64,000 nucleotides of DNA from Reticulascus tulasneorum (taxonomy: Eukaryota > Ascomycota > Sordariomycetes > Glomerellales > Reticulascaceae): positions 806,001 through 870,000 of the forward strand of contig LSAX01000012.1 in the NCBI GenBank assembly GCA_001557505.1. Direction: 5' to 3'. The notes under the pieces were generated by a model. It had not been told where the DNA came from. It did no database searches and was given only the letters and a program-made list of their open reading frames with translations. A program made the translations under genes and the position numbers. How positions within the stretch are numbered: position 1 is the stretch's first letter; the number at the start of each line of letters is the position of its first letter. Positions 22,903-33,971 of the stretch are shown in pieces.

Positions 22903-24341
22903 TCACCAACTTGGCCCCGCCAAGATCGCAAGCACCGTTTTCTCTCGGCTTTTGATTTGACCAATGGTATCATCGACACGTGAAAGCAACTCTTTCCGCT
23001 GGACAGACTGGACTAGACCTCCAAAGTTTCCCAAGTCAGTGACAAGATCGGTCAAACAAGCCAGAATCTCCATCCTCGTCGATCTGAACAGCCCGGGGAG
23101 CTTTGATTCTTCGGCAGCGTTACTGCTCAAGCATATCAGATCAGAGGCACACCTGTCGACGCGCATGCGCGCACACGTAAGTAGCTGTCGGTCTCGGTTC
23201 AGGCCGGCTGAAATCTGGTCTGCGTCGCGGCGGATTTCGCGGCACGTAAGATCGAGCTGTTCGATGGAGGCGACGATGCCGTCGTATCGCTCTCTGTGGG
23301 CTTGAAGACCGGGGAGCTCACTGTGGAGCTGGGCGATGCGGGACTGGAGGTTGGATAGCTGGCTGGTGAGGTTTGTGCGAAGGCTTTCGAGTTTTGATAT
23401 TTCCGAATCCAATACTCTATAGGGATGCAGTATGTCATCGGCATGCTTCAATACATCCAGTAGGCTCAAAAAATGCATAACCTGCAATTTTCCCTACTCA
23501 GCGGGCGGAAGGTTGAACTTACATGGCCGAGACACCACCAGTAACTGCCCCAGCGCCGCAGACTGCAACTCCAATCAGAAACAGTGGGCAGGCAAACGAC
23601 AGTGCGCCAAAAACAGCAGCGCCGCTTGCGGCAAATGACGACCCCTGGGCCATTAAGATTATCAGCAACCGTGACTGCAGGATGTGGATAATGGTTGGGT
23701 GGCGTCGAGGCGCATTTGTCTCGACTTACAATGATCGCAACATCCTGGCTATCTCCCTTGCTCGATCGGGCCCTCGTCGTTCTCTGAATCCCTTCATTTG
23801 TTTCCGCAATAGATCTGCTAGCCCGCTGGCTCTCCTGTTCGTTGGCTCGGATCTCGTTCCTAGTTGTTTGCTCCCGATATCTGAAGCCACTGAGGGCATT
23901 GTCCACTTTGTCACGCACATTTCCAACGTATTTCTGTGAGAACTCATTGACCCGGCGATGCAGGCCTTGAATATCTTGCAGAGCTGCTGTAAAAGTCAAG
24001 CTCGAGGTAGAGAACATACTTCCGAGAACGGCCACTTGTCCTGCTAGCTGCGAGTTCCCGCGCTCCACGATCGCGGAGGTTTCGTAACGGAATCCAATCC
24101 ACTTGAAACATGTCCTCAGGGCACTCCAATCATGCCAGAAAGCGATTTGCTTGTCGACCGCAAGCACACGCTGGGATAGCAGGAGAAAGCTCTCCAGAGC
24201 TACGTTGAATGCTGTTCTGCATTTTTGTTCGTGCTCATTGCGGATATAGTCGGCGTCACGTCTCAACTTGGTGAGTTGCCTGTCAAGATCAGTGACATTG
24301 GAGTTAAGGCTTTGAACCTCGTCGCTGTCTGGGTCTGGCAT
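22903..24341 (-). CDS. Helical membrane-segment protein A (431 aa), function unknown
   Basis: I do not recognise a named family. The model is complement(join(22903..23464,23523..23644,23730..24341)), with donors GTAAGT at both introns (85 and 58 nt) and exons joining in frame to 431 aa. The ATG at 24341 is the first after an in-frame stop. Residues 1-204 are polar and heptad-rich (LDRQLTKLRRDADYIRN, later EIRANEQESQ), predicting coiled coils. Residues about 205-246 are Gly/Ala-rich and hydrophobic, long enough for a membrane hairpin (GAAVFGALSF, LIGVAVCGAG). Residues 247-431 are again helical (SEISKLESLR, LQSRIAQLHSELPG). No signal peptide is seen. It is divergent from a 441-aa gene of the same size and layout 1.2 kb away. 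The helix/hairpin/helix plan is like ClyA/HBL/Xax-type alpha pore-formers, but that is inference only. It has no stops, unlike its decayed neighbours. Confidence 0.75.
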
Positions 24342-25542
24342 CGTATTAGACAGCTTTGTGAAGCCTTGCTAAAGCATGTGCGGCGGCGGTATCAGTTTGA
24401 GCTAGGTTTAACCAACAGGTAAGTAACCAATGCACACTCCCCTTGATTATTGAGGTCTTCTGTCTTACAGACTGAAGTAAGACGAAGGACCACCTGCAGA
24501 TGCTGGTTGTTATGAGCAAAATGCTGAACGGTTTCTGCCTAAGCTTGATCTATTCCGGCAATCCCAAGGTGCGACCTAGTGCGATTGAGGACTTTTCACA
24601 GGACTTGTTGGAAGCCACTACACTTAGCAAATCAGGCTGGGAATTATGTACATCTCCGACGACCTCACATGTTAGTGCGTGGCATTTTTGGGTGTGACGA
24701 CAAGAACGTGGCTGCAGCTGTCCCGCGAGGCCGGGCAAAGTGCTGAACCACGTGCATTACGGGTATTGGCCGCCATGGCAACCACCAACATAGGTGCTTA
24801 ACAAAACGCTTCATGTCGGATTTAATTACGTGTTATGTGGAGGTCCTCCACGAATAGAATGTTGAGCAAGTCTGCGAGAGGTCTGTGGAATCTATTAATA
24901 TTCGAAGGTTCAGGTCGTGAGCGTTGGCGTGACGCTGATGATTTGCGCATTGGCGATCAGAGCCTGCTTCTCTAGCGTCGGCCGCAATGCAAGTACCCTC
25001 GCAGGCAGATCTGGCCCTTACAAACCCAAACAGCGAGCCGTAGAGAGAGGCGCTTTGTTTAATGAAGCCACTAGGTTCGCCCGTGCCCATTGTAATAGCT
25101 GGAACTTGGTCCTCCGTGTTTTCAACAATAAACAAGTCAAGGCCAGGGCTCCCGGAGTGTATTTACCAGTTTCGGAGTCAAAGACGTCCTACTAGACACA
25201 TGTTTGGCGCCGTTTAGTTTCAAATTCTCATTCTCTTTTGAAAAGACCGGGAAGACCGGGAAGACCGACTCGTGAAATCATCAGAGCTGTTTAAGAAAAG
25301 ATGGCCGAGCAAAAGTCTTTAGCGCAAACTCGACAAGAACATGCAACAGCCAGCGTCGTCCCATGGCTCGTCGTCGCTCCTCGTCTCGTCCGGGATCTCG
25401 GCTGGGTCATGGCTCTTGCATCCACTCGTGAGGTAGCTAGGATCAAGCTTACTACCGAGACTCTAGAGTCAGCCCTGTGTGTCGTCAGTTTCAGCAATAG
25501 AAAGACTTATTTCTTAATAGAAGCACGGATCTCTCAACAAAT
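24342..25542. other. Shared divergent promoter region
   Basis: These 1.2 kb lie between two divergently transcribed genes of similar design, so they probably hold both promoters. About 25243-25268 has three tandem AAGACCGGG-like units. A small 83-codon frame at 25301-25552 overlaps the start of the next gene and has no support. Confidence 0.5.
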
Positions 25543-27124
25543 ATGGCTCTAATTGCAGACCAGGGGCAAAACGCTTTCCTGGATGCCTACTCCGACCTGC
25601 TGGATATTGGTGCTGCCACTCGATCCATGGCTAGGGATCATGGCTACGTCAGTCAACCTTTCTCTCCCTTCCAAAGTTTCTTGGTTTAATGCCCATCACT
25701 GACAATTCACGTACAAAATGATAAGTTCGATCGACTTGAAAATGCATTTGGAGAACCGAATGGGGATCGCGCAGTTACACGAGCTCTGCAAAGGATCTGC
25801 GAGACAATCGACGAGTGCGATCGAAACGGCCAGCGAACTGCCGAGTTGTTTGCCGCATGGCGAGATACGGTCCAGAAAGTTCGCAGGGCTGTTATCGCAA
25901 CTCAGAGTAAGCGGGTTTTCCGGCTCTCCGTGATGATGCATTTACGGTTATTCTACGGAAGCCACTGATCACTCTACAGGAAACACACAAGTCGATCTTG
26001 GCAAGGTGAATGGTGAGATGACTGACCTTGGCAACGAATATACCCTGCAACAAGTCTCGCAGCAGAAGACCGAGCAGGAATTGAAGAGCGCCAAGGAGGA
26101 GTATGACAAGGTTACAAAGATTCATGAAAGAAGGGAGAAGAAGCTGATGCAGTACGCTGATTGTGAGACATGCATCTGCACAATCTTGATATTGGTTCGT
26201 TAACTCGAGCACTAGATGCGGTGGGATGTGCTACCCTCGGCTTCACGTTTGGAATGGTGGGGGCAATGGTTGCAACTACTGGATCGGCGGCTTGGGTGGC
26301 CTTCTCCGGCAAAAAAGCGTCAACGCTCGAGGAGCAGCTTCAACTGAAACAACAAGAGTCACACAAACTGGAATTACGGATGCAGAAGGTCCGGAACGCC
26401 CTGGAGGGATACAAGGATGAAAAAAAGAAGCTGGTATGTCGAGCAACCTGGACTAGTGTCATCCTCGGCTAACTTTGCTCTCACCTTTAAGGAGGAAATG
26501 ATGAGTATCATTGTCGGTGTCTGCGTGCTTCTGCAGGGCCTGTGCAGCAATATCGTCGAACTCCTCGCAGGCTTTAAGCTCCTGAATAGCGTTATCAAGG
26601 AGCTCGTTAACGAGAATAATGACATCAAAGGCACTATCAAGGACGTACGTGAAGACCTCCAAGACGCCGAAGACGATGGACGCCCCGCCGTCATGTCTGA
26701 GAAGACCATTCTCGAATTTCTGGAGCAGGTTCATGGAATGCGCAAGCTCTCAGTACGCATCAGCTCCATGTCCAATCTGTACGCCCAAGTCATTGCAGAA
26801 GCAATCACTCCGGGCTTCAGCAAGGTAGTTGAAGCTGCTTATGATGAGTTCGGGGGGACGGATTCCACTATAATCATTCACAATAAGCAGAAGGCTATGG
26901 AGAGATTCACAGCACAGGCCGAGGAGATGTGCTTCGCCAAGGAGAGAGAAGAGGAGATGAGATTGGCACAGAGGCTGGCGGATATCGATGCCTCTTATGA
27001 GGCGAAGATCGCTCAAAGGGTCAAAAGTGGGAAGAATCAGAAGACTGCTGCCGGAATGCGAAATGATGCGTCACAAACTAACGGAGGGTGGTGGTCTTGG
27101 TTTGGGTTCGCCTCTGACCCGTGA
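25543..27124 (+). CDS. Helical membrane-segment protein B (441 aa), function unknown
   Basis: I do not recognise a named family. The model is join(25543..25647,25726..25906,25980..26162,26210..26433,26492..27124), giving 441 aa. The introns are 78, 73, 47 and 58 nt (donors GTCAGT, GTAAGC, GTGAGA, GTATGT), and all phases agree. Residues 1-157 are mostly amphipathic helix (TRALQRICETIDEC, then a coiled coil with KTEQELKSAKEEY). Residues 158-187 form a Gly/Ala/Val-rich hydrophobic segment (GFTFGMVGAMVATTG). Residues 193-231 are a strong coiled coil (LEEQLQLKQQESHKLEL). A second hydrophobic stretch follows (MMSIIVGVCVLLQG), then a long helical tail ending in a Trp-rich WWSWFGF. No secretion signal is seen. 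Length, helical plan and the central hairpin-like segment match protein A on the other strand, suggesting a co-regulated two-component pair. A pore-forming or membrane-remodelling role is a hypothesis. Confidence 0.78.
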
Positions 27125-28639
27125 TAAATCAGATAGCATGCCAACGCATCCATAGAAACCTGAAAGGCCGAAAACATCAACTTCTGCCTGAGTGTTTAGT
27201 ACGGCCTGACCCCTCTGTTCTTTGTTTTCGTGGCGTGTAACACACGCGCGTCGACCTTAAAGGGCTGATCCCAAGGGCAGGGGGTCCTATTACGAGCCCT
27301 TTTTGCTACAGAGTGCTGGAGTAGGAGCCGCAGGGTGACTGGAAGTTCCAAGTAGGTCGTTTGCACGGTACTGAACGTAGGAGCCCCCAAAGATACAAAC
27401 TAATCTCTATAACGACGCCAATTAACCGAGCCCAACCACCCGCCCGGCCTAGTTGAGTGTAAAATAGCAGCGCTAACTGATCACTGCTCAGTGGGTCTGG
27501 GTTAGCCAATATAGACCTGAATTCCAAACTGTCTGAAAGGCGTTACGACAGTAAGCCTGCTAGTAGAATGCGTTCATCTCCGCCAGAGGTCAGGTTCACC
27601 ATTTCGGCAAGCATGCTAAGCTCAGTAGCACGAGCCAAGTCGCCTTGGCCGACGAAGAGTGCTAGGAAGAAGAAGATCCGAATTTCACGACTTCTTTCAC
27701 GACACTGACACATCGACTTAGACTACGTTCATCTTCAGGTCCCCGTCGGGTCTTCGGCCCGCGGAAGAGAATCGAAGGTCCTTAATAAGCCAATAAGACG
27801 AATCGTAAGCGATTGTGGCGCGTAACTGGCCGCCATACTGTGTTATCTTGAGATGACCCAGTAGCCTCCAGCAATGTAAACGAGCTGAATACGAGTCCCA
27901 TTCAGGTCAGGCTTTTTGCGAGGGATTATCTTCATCTCGGTGCTCATCATAGTGGGAGATATGTTCTCACAAGCAATAAAAGCTAGCCATATACTAGCCG
28001 TGTCAAGCCATATCGACAACCAGGCGCACATTTTAGCAGATAAACCGTTTGTGATTATCCTCAGGGCAATCTAAGCAGGCTTCTGAAGGCGACCTAGATA
28101 TTCACGATTGATAAACTTCAAATTTAGCAGCAGCGTGAGCTTGTTGAAGTGAACAATGACCAGTGTAAAGCTGCCACCGCGCTTACCCGTATTAGAGTGA
28201 TACTCACTTTCACAAATAGGCGGAAATAAAGGAGGTAAGAGTTGGAGTGATCATTTGCTTGTTTAGGGGGTCTTGTGGCATGCCACTTGGCAAGACCAAC
28301 GAGAAACACAACACCCCGACTAAGTAGTGATGTCCATCGACCAGTGGGGCTTATTAAAGCACGTCAAATTTTGTTCGAATCTCGGGCCATAGGAACTCGT
28401 CGACAAGACGGTTAAAGTTTATAACAATGGTGCGAGGCCAAATTTGCGATAGTTGGGGCCGGAAGGATCTAAATGCGGTGTAAAAATAAAAATTGAATTT
28501 CAAGTGTTAGGATAGGTAGGTATGGGGTGCAAGGCTTATTTAAAAGCAGCAAGAGTGTAAGCAACAAGGTGCTTTGATACGGGATTGACAGCTGCCGACA
28601 AACGAGCCAATCTGCAAGTAGCAAGTTTACGGTCTGTTC
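27125..28639. other. Spacer with no recognised gene
   Basis: This lies between the 441-aa gene and the second half of the reductase domain. Frames are short and unsupported. A TTCGAATCT element near 28374 resembles a tRNA B box, but no A box or acceptor stem pairs with it. The right end should contain the junction of the inferred insertion. Confidence 0.45.
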
Positions 28640-29341
28640 GGGGGCGCATGCCTATGCCCAAACCAATTCATCTCAGAGATGCTTGTCCGGCATCATGGTG
28701 ATCGCGTATGTCAACTACGGCCGAATATACCAAGACCGTTGGTAGTTAGACCAGGTATGATTATTGGTGATGCCACACATGGAGTATGCAACGTGGATGA
28801 TTTCATATGGCGTGTGGTAGCCTCGGCCATCCGAATAAATGGATTTAACGTCCACGAGCCCAACGATCCCGATGCTTGGCTCCATGTCGCAGGCAGCGAT
28901 CAGATAGCGATGAGGACCATCGATACCTGCGCGTATACATCAGCCGAGACAAAATCGGTCCGATTTGTTGACGGAGTTCCCGTTGGGAATCTCTGGAGAG
29001 TCTTGATGGATGAGCATGGCTATCCCCTCAGGCCGATGTCCCCGGAGGTATGGCTTCAGAACCTGAAGAAAGACATGGACGATGAAGGTGTTAGCCATCC
29101 TCTTTATCCAGTATTTGACATTCTTGAGCAAACACAAGGTTTCCTAGGGATTCCAAGGCCAACTGATGGGTTACCCGTCTTCCCTCAAGAGGAGACCCTC
29201 CTCCGCCTCAGAAAGAGCGTCGAGTATCTCAAGGGTATTGGATTCTTCAAATCCGTAGCAGGACAGAGAGCCAACAGCTCTGATCTTGACCTTACTATCC
29301 GCCGCTCTGCTCTCAAGCCAGGGAAGAAACAACATTTCTAG
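28640..29341 (+). pseudogene. C-terminal half of an NRPS reductase domain, detached
   Basis: This is the catalytic and C-terminal part of a thioester reductase domain (Lys2/carboxylic acid reductase type). It begins at about 28640. The Tyr of the Tyr-x-x-x-Lys motif lies at 28653-28655 (YAQT), but one A is missing from the Lys codon, shifting the frame. From TTC at 28667 the frame is open to the stop at 29339, with RPGMIIGD, GVCNVDDFIWR, a D-rich middle, VPVGNLWRVL and LRPMSPEVWL. This is the usual order after the active site. It starts where the synthetase copy ending at 20187 leaves off, in the same orientation, so I infer it is the missing half displaced by an insertion. Alternatively it is the relic of another synthetase. 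It has fewer lesions than the main body. Confidence 0.75.
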
Positions 29342-29562
29342 ACGATGGGTATCGGAATAACTGTATTAGCACGACGACGACTATAGGTTGGACATAATTG
29401 GTTACTTAAAAGTGATTTCTTGGATATGAGTTCCTTTCTCTTGTTGTCAAATTTCTTTAATTCTCTTTCTTTGTTTCTTGTATAATATCTGCCAAGATGA
29501 AATAAAGACTTCGCTCTGACTTTATCCCGCATAACACAGACAAGATGATGCCATTACCAAAC

Positions 29563-30244
29563 CTAAAAATCCACATCGCTTCTAAAACTTCTTCCACATG
29601 TTGTAATCGACTTGTATTCTGATCCTCGATTAGACACGTCTATCTCACCGTAAGCAGGAGGCCGTGACTTCCCAATGGGATTAATTCCAGTAAACACCTT
29701 CGCCGCAAGACTCGTCCATATTCCCCGGGTGCCCGACTCCCAGGCCCAACCGTTTTGTCCGCAATGCTGCATTTAGCGTCGTCACTGTTCTTTTCCATTT
29801 CCACTATCATCATGAAACATCCTTGCTATAGACGATTACTGGGTTTGTCTCGGTTTGGTCGATCAAGGCAGCTCCGCTAGAATCGTAGAAGAACTGGTAA
29901 ATACCAACTCGGATGATATAGGAACCAGTTTGCAGGATGCTGAGATTTGGAAACGCAAAGATCACATCTGATTGCGTACTCCCGTGTTGGCAGACAACGT
30001 CCCGCGGATACCCAGAGACTGTATATGTGCCCGCTAGTTGTCCATCTAAGATGCTACCGCCCACGTCCACCAAGACGGCCATGGCAAACACATGGTAATC
30101 TTCGCCGTCGCCGCTGATCAGTTCCGGCCCGGGTCTAAAGCGTATGACCACGGGTGGTTGCAATGTCTGCGCAGTTTGTGTATCGGATGGCGGCTGCACC
30201 ACGACAGACGTCATGATCGATGGAACCGACATGATGTGAAACAC
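29563..30244 (-). CDS. Small velvet-domain protein
   Basis: Velvet-domain proteins (VeA, VelB, VosA, VelC) are fungal regulators of development and secondary metabolism with an NF-kappaB-like DNA-binding fold. The model is complement(join(29563..29766,29819..30244)), giving 209 aa. The 52-nt intron begins GTTTCA and ends GCAG after a CGCTAAAT branch, and both exons are in phase 0. Visible velvet signatures are PPVVIRFRPG near residue 30, a mid-domain G-x-L-x-G-T segment, and IFAFPNLSILQTGSYIIRV, the strand pair typical of the fold. VYSKD follows. The protein is about half the size of classical members and has no clear nuclear localisation tract or PEST region. A second ATG five codons in is an alternative start. 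Placed at the end of a secondary-metabolite locus, it could be a local regulator, but the sequence does not show this. Confidence 0.72.
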
Positions 30245-32724
30245 TGGGATGCAATGTGTTTGCTCTCTTTGCGTCGGATGTAGTCGAGTATAGCAAGTTG
30301 CGGCCAGAGACGTCTGTCTGGCTACTCTTGGGTAGACTTCGGGGCCCTTATTTCCAAAGTTGGTAATACGTCTACAAAAGATGAAGAGAGATCGTAGGAG
30401 AGACGATGCAAAGGCGCATGATGGGCTGGCAAGGATTGGAGAGCATTATGTAGCCACAAGTGGAGTGAGCTCGACATTTACTGGGGTGCTAGGGTGTCGG
30501 AAAGCGACAGAGAGGCTACAGGCTAGCTAAAGCCGGCGACAGTCGCTTAACCAATCCGAGCCATCAAGAACGGTGTGCTTCCTGTAGCTAGCCGTATCTA
30601 AATATATCTCCTTTTCCACCGATATTAGGTGTTCTGGACTTGACTTTAGCTCGTAGGGAGCATCTTGCGATAAGGCTGGAATAAGAAACGGGTATTTCCA
30701 ATGGCTGTAGAGGACAATGATGGGCGGTGCAACCAATCGTCTGTTTCTGACTTTCGGCTACTTGCATCTCACGCTACCTAGCGGCGACAAATCGGAAGAA
30801 GAGGGAATAAGCGAGTAAAAAGCTAGGCATCAAGGCGCCCGACTACAGCTCTAGTTCTGGGGCACTAATTAGTGATCTCGCGAGCTCGAACAGGATTGGC
30901 CGTGCTTGAAATTTGCTTTGCCAGATGATATCCACAGGTCGTTAGCCGTAGCGGTGACGATAGACCAGACGTAGTTGGACATGATGGTTGGAATAACATC
31001 ACAAGATCTACAGTGCAGCTCGGCTTTGCGTCGGCCCGCAGTGAGGGGGTGGGATAGCTTCGCGTATCACCTGGGAACCCAAGCACCCGGGAACCTGAGT
31101 GCAAAACGGTATGCATCCGATTGGGCAGCCATCCCGACGATGCCTGCGGGAGGCTTCTTTCAGCAAGATCGAAGGCTGTGGCGTACATTCACATAATCTG
31201 GCTGTTTCTAATCTCGAGGTCGATCTACGGCCGTAAAATCTTGCGGAGTGCAAAGGCCACATCCGGTCAAGGCTCTAGACTATGGCTCGGGATACCAATA
31301 GTTCTAGGCTCGCCGGTTAAACCGATGGTCCCCAGTGGTTGTTATCAGGCTGCCGTTTAAGTTGTCGGGCATGTGATTCGTGATGACCCAGTGGCGCTCT
31401 GGAGTCCCGGGATAGGTCAAACTAGTCTGGACTTCATCGCTAGCGCTATCGAAATTGGGGTGATCAAGACACGGCAGGGGAGGAAAGAGAGAGAAGAGGT
31501 CGGTCTCCTCTGTAATGTAGCATGGTAAAAGACGGCAGAGAAGCGATAGAAACTCGATGCTCCATCAAAGGTCTGCCCGCCCTCCGAGCACGTCGTCGCA
31601 GGTCAGCCAATGCTAATCGTGCGAGCAATAAGATTTCTATTCAGCCACTGGAACTGCCTTGATTACCTTACCCTCCACAAATCTTTTCTCTAGCCTGCCT
31701 TCGATTCTATCCACAGTCCAAACCTAGACCCTAGTTCTCACTCCAAAACTAGCAGTACATGATGCCATCGCCGTTTCTGTTGCCCAGACGAAGAAGCAGA
31801 CTAATTTGCAGATACTTTGATTTGGGAGACTTAAGTCGTGATATCTGGGGCATAGTCTTTAGACACTTGCTGGCTGGATCGTGGGGTGATGCGATGTGAT
31901 GCAACATTCGTATCTTCGCTGCTGGATGAGAAGCACGGGACAGGATCCGGCGAGTGGCACAGGGCGGCTACAACACACCTGTGAAACACTGGTTGGCGAG
32001 CTTCCGGTAATGCGTAGCACCTGGTCCCCTAGACTTCGCGAAAAAAGAAAAAAGAAAAAAAAGAGGAAGAAGGAACTAGCAGGAAGATACTAGCTGGTGT
32101 GAACGGGTTCACATGGTCTGACGTGAAGGCTTTATGTACAGTGCAGGGCAATCGGCACTAAAGCTGAACGTGCAGGATTTTCTAGGCAGCAATCCAGCTA
32201 TCCCTTGTCTCGCTCATTTTCATGCGTGCCTACCTGGCCATACGAGGCAAATTCGAAGGCACATCTCGCTGCGCCGTTTGAGAAGCTCGCTGCAGATCCT
32301 AAGATGGATCATGATCACCCGGCAACAGGCGTCCCACGTAGGTGCTGGCTTCTTGTGCTTGATTGCCTGTCCCGCAGCAGGCAGAATGTGCATTGGCAGA
32401 ATCTGGCGGACATCCTCAGCTGGGTATAATGTCTTTGCGGATAGGAAGCGCTGGTAATGGGCAATTAGTATTCGAAGAGGAGGCCCACACTCGTCGCGAG
32501 GTTCTATTTGGGTGGAAAGGGTTGACATTGGCACATGCTGCCTCTTGTGTGTTCACAGCCAGTATTGCAGGACTAGATACGTGGATCTATCGATTTGATT
32601 TTACTGGTAAATTTCAAGCTGAATTGTGGCATATTTCGTAAAGGCGTTGCAAAGCAAGAGGTAAAATAATTATTGTCAGCCATACCCTACATCTCAACGA
32701 GTTGTAAAGTTCAATTATTATTAA
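30245..32724. other. Long spacer without supported genes
   Basis: These 2.5 kb carry only short overlapping frames. A purine-rich A/G tract lies at about 32040-32085. Small frames at 32134-32640 have no recognisable motifs. No RNA gene is seen. Confidence 0.45.
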
Positions 32725-33122
32725 CATGGGTCGAGCGTGGGTCGGGTGAGGTTGGTAGAGGGTCGCTTGATCTTCTGGTAGGTCGGGTCAGGTCCGACCA
32801 GGGGGGGTCGTGGGTCATATGAGGTTTTAAAATGTTGCCTAAGGTTCAACAGATTAGAGGGGGGTTAGGCGAATTTTATAGAAGGTCGCTCGATCTTCTG
32901 GTAGGGCAGGTTAAGTCAGAGCAGGGGGGACGTGGGTCGGGTGAGGTTGGTCGTAGGTCGGATGAGGTTTATAGAGGGTCGTTTGATCTTTTGGTGGGTC
33001 AGGTCAGGGCAGACCAGGGGGGGTCGTGGGTCGCCTGAGGTTTATTATTGTTGCCTGAGGTTTTAGAGGGCTGTTTAACCTTTTGGTGGTCGGGTCAGGT
33101 CAAGCCAGGGGGAAGGGTCGTA
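32725..33122 (+). repeat. G-rich minisatellite array, left copy
   Basis: Three to four degenerate units of about 95-145 nt repeat the modules GGGTCGGGTGAGGTT, AGAGGGTCG(C/T)TTGATCTT(C/T)TGGT, GGTCAGGTC and a run of seven G followed by TCGTGGGTCG. The strand is very G-rich with many GGG tracts, so quadruplex formation is possible. The reverse complement of the same array is at 41370-41640, with stretches of about 100 nt nearly identical between the copies. Confidence 0.88.
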
Positions 33123-33971
33123 TGAACTACACATTCCTGGCCACCAATTTTTGGTTAGTTGTGTGTTCTCTCATAACTTGAACTTAACCGGTCTGGCCTG
33201 TTTCTCTACCCAATAGAAGGGTTTCTCTGCTACACGTCGATGTGGATCGCAAAGTTCAGCGCCGCTTTGCAACTCCCCAAGACGAGCACGTCCCATGTAT
33301 CCATCTCCCACTTTTTTCTTTCCCACACCGTGATCTATTTCGTGGATATACAAGGTGATCGAATTCTGGCCTCTTGACACGCTGACTTTTACAGCAAGAA
33401 ACAATCCCGATATTTTGCACATGCCATGTACCGAGTTTAAAACCTTGCCACCCGGATGACAGCTGAAGCAATAGCTGGGGTGGCTATAGCGAGGTGCGCA
33501 TTACAGGGCTTCCTCGTACCCAGTTGGCCGGGATGCACGACGAAGGAGCTTATTCTCGAAGGCGGACCAGTTCCGGCGGCCGACTCGATGGCATTGCCTT
33601 TCGCCACCAAGGCCAACTAGCTAACATTCCAACGCTCTGTCGTGACTTCCACGCTGCTGACGTGTGCGTTGCCTGGTGGTTACTGCAATGGCTCCAGGAG
33701 AAAGTTTGTGTGAACTCGGGGTCGTTTTCTTGAATTCAGCTGTCTAGAAATGAAATCTATATTTTGATCAACCCGCCCCCTTCCCTCCCTCCGTCCCCGG
33801 CAGCATTGCATCTCGGCTCCTAGGAGCAGTACAGCACTGTACTGCAGAATACAGTTAAGGTGCTAGCCATTACATCAGATTTTCTCTCTCACTTGCCCTC
33901 ATATCACAACAACATGATCCCAGCTTCATGCCTTCAGCTTTCCTACGTGGCCTTCCACGTCGGCTCCATCG
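33123..33971. other. Spacer 3' of the subtilisin gene
   Basis: Nothing is recognised here. A 79-codon forward frame at 33494-33733 has no support. The immediate 3' flank of the subtilisin gene (33840-33971) is AC-rich. Confidence 0.45.

Noticed and set aside
28320..28400. tRNA-like B box (TTCGAATCT)
   Set aside because: No A box at the right distance and no pairing acceptor stem.
32725..33122. Repeat array considered as CRISPR or telomeric repeat
   Set aside because: Units are long, degenerate and without unique spacers, and the sequence is not TTAGGG-like. It is a minisatellite.
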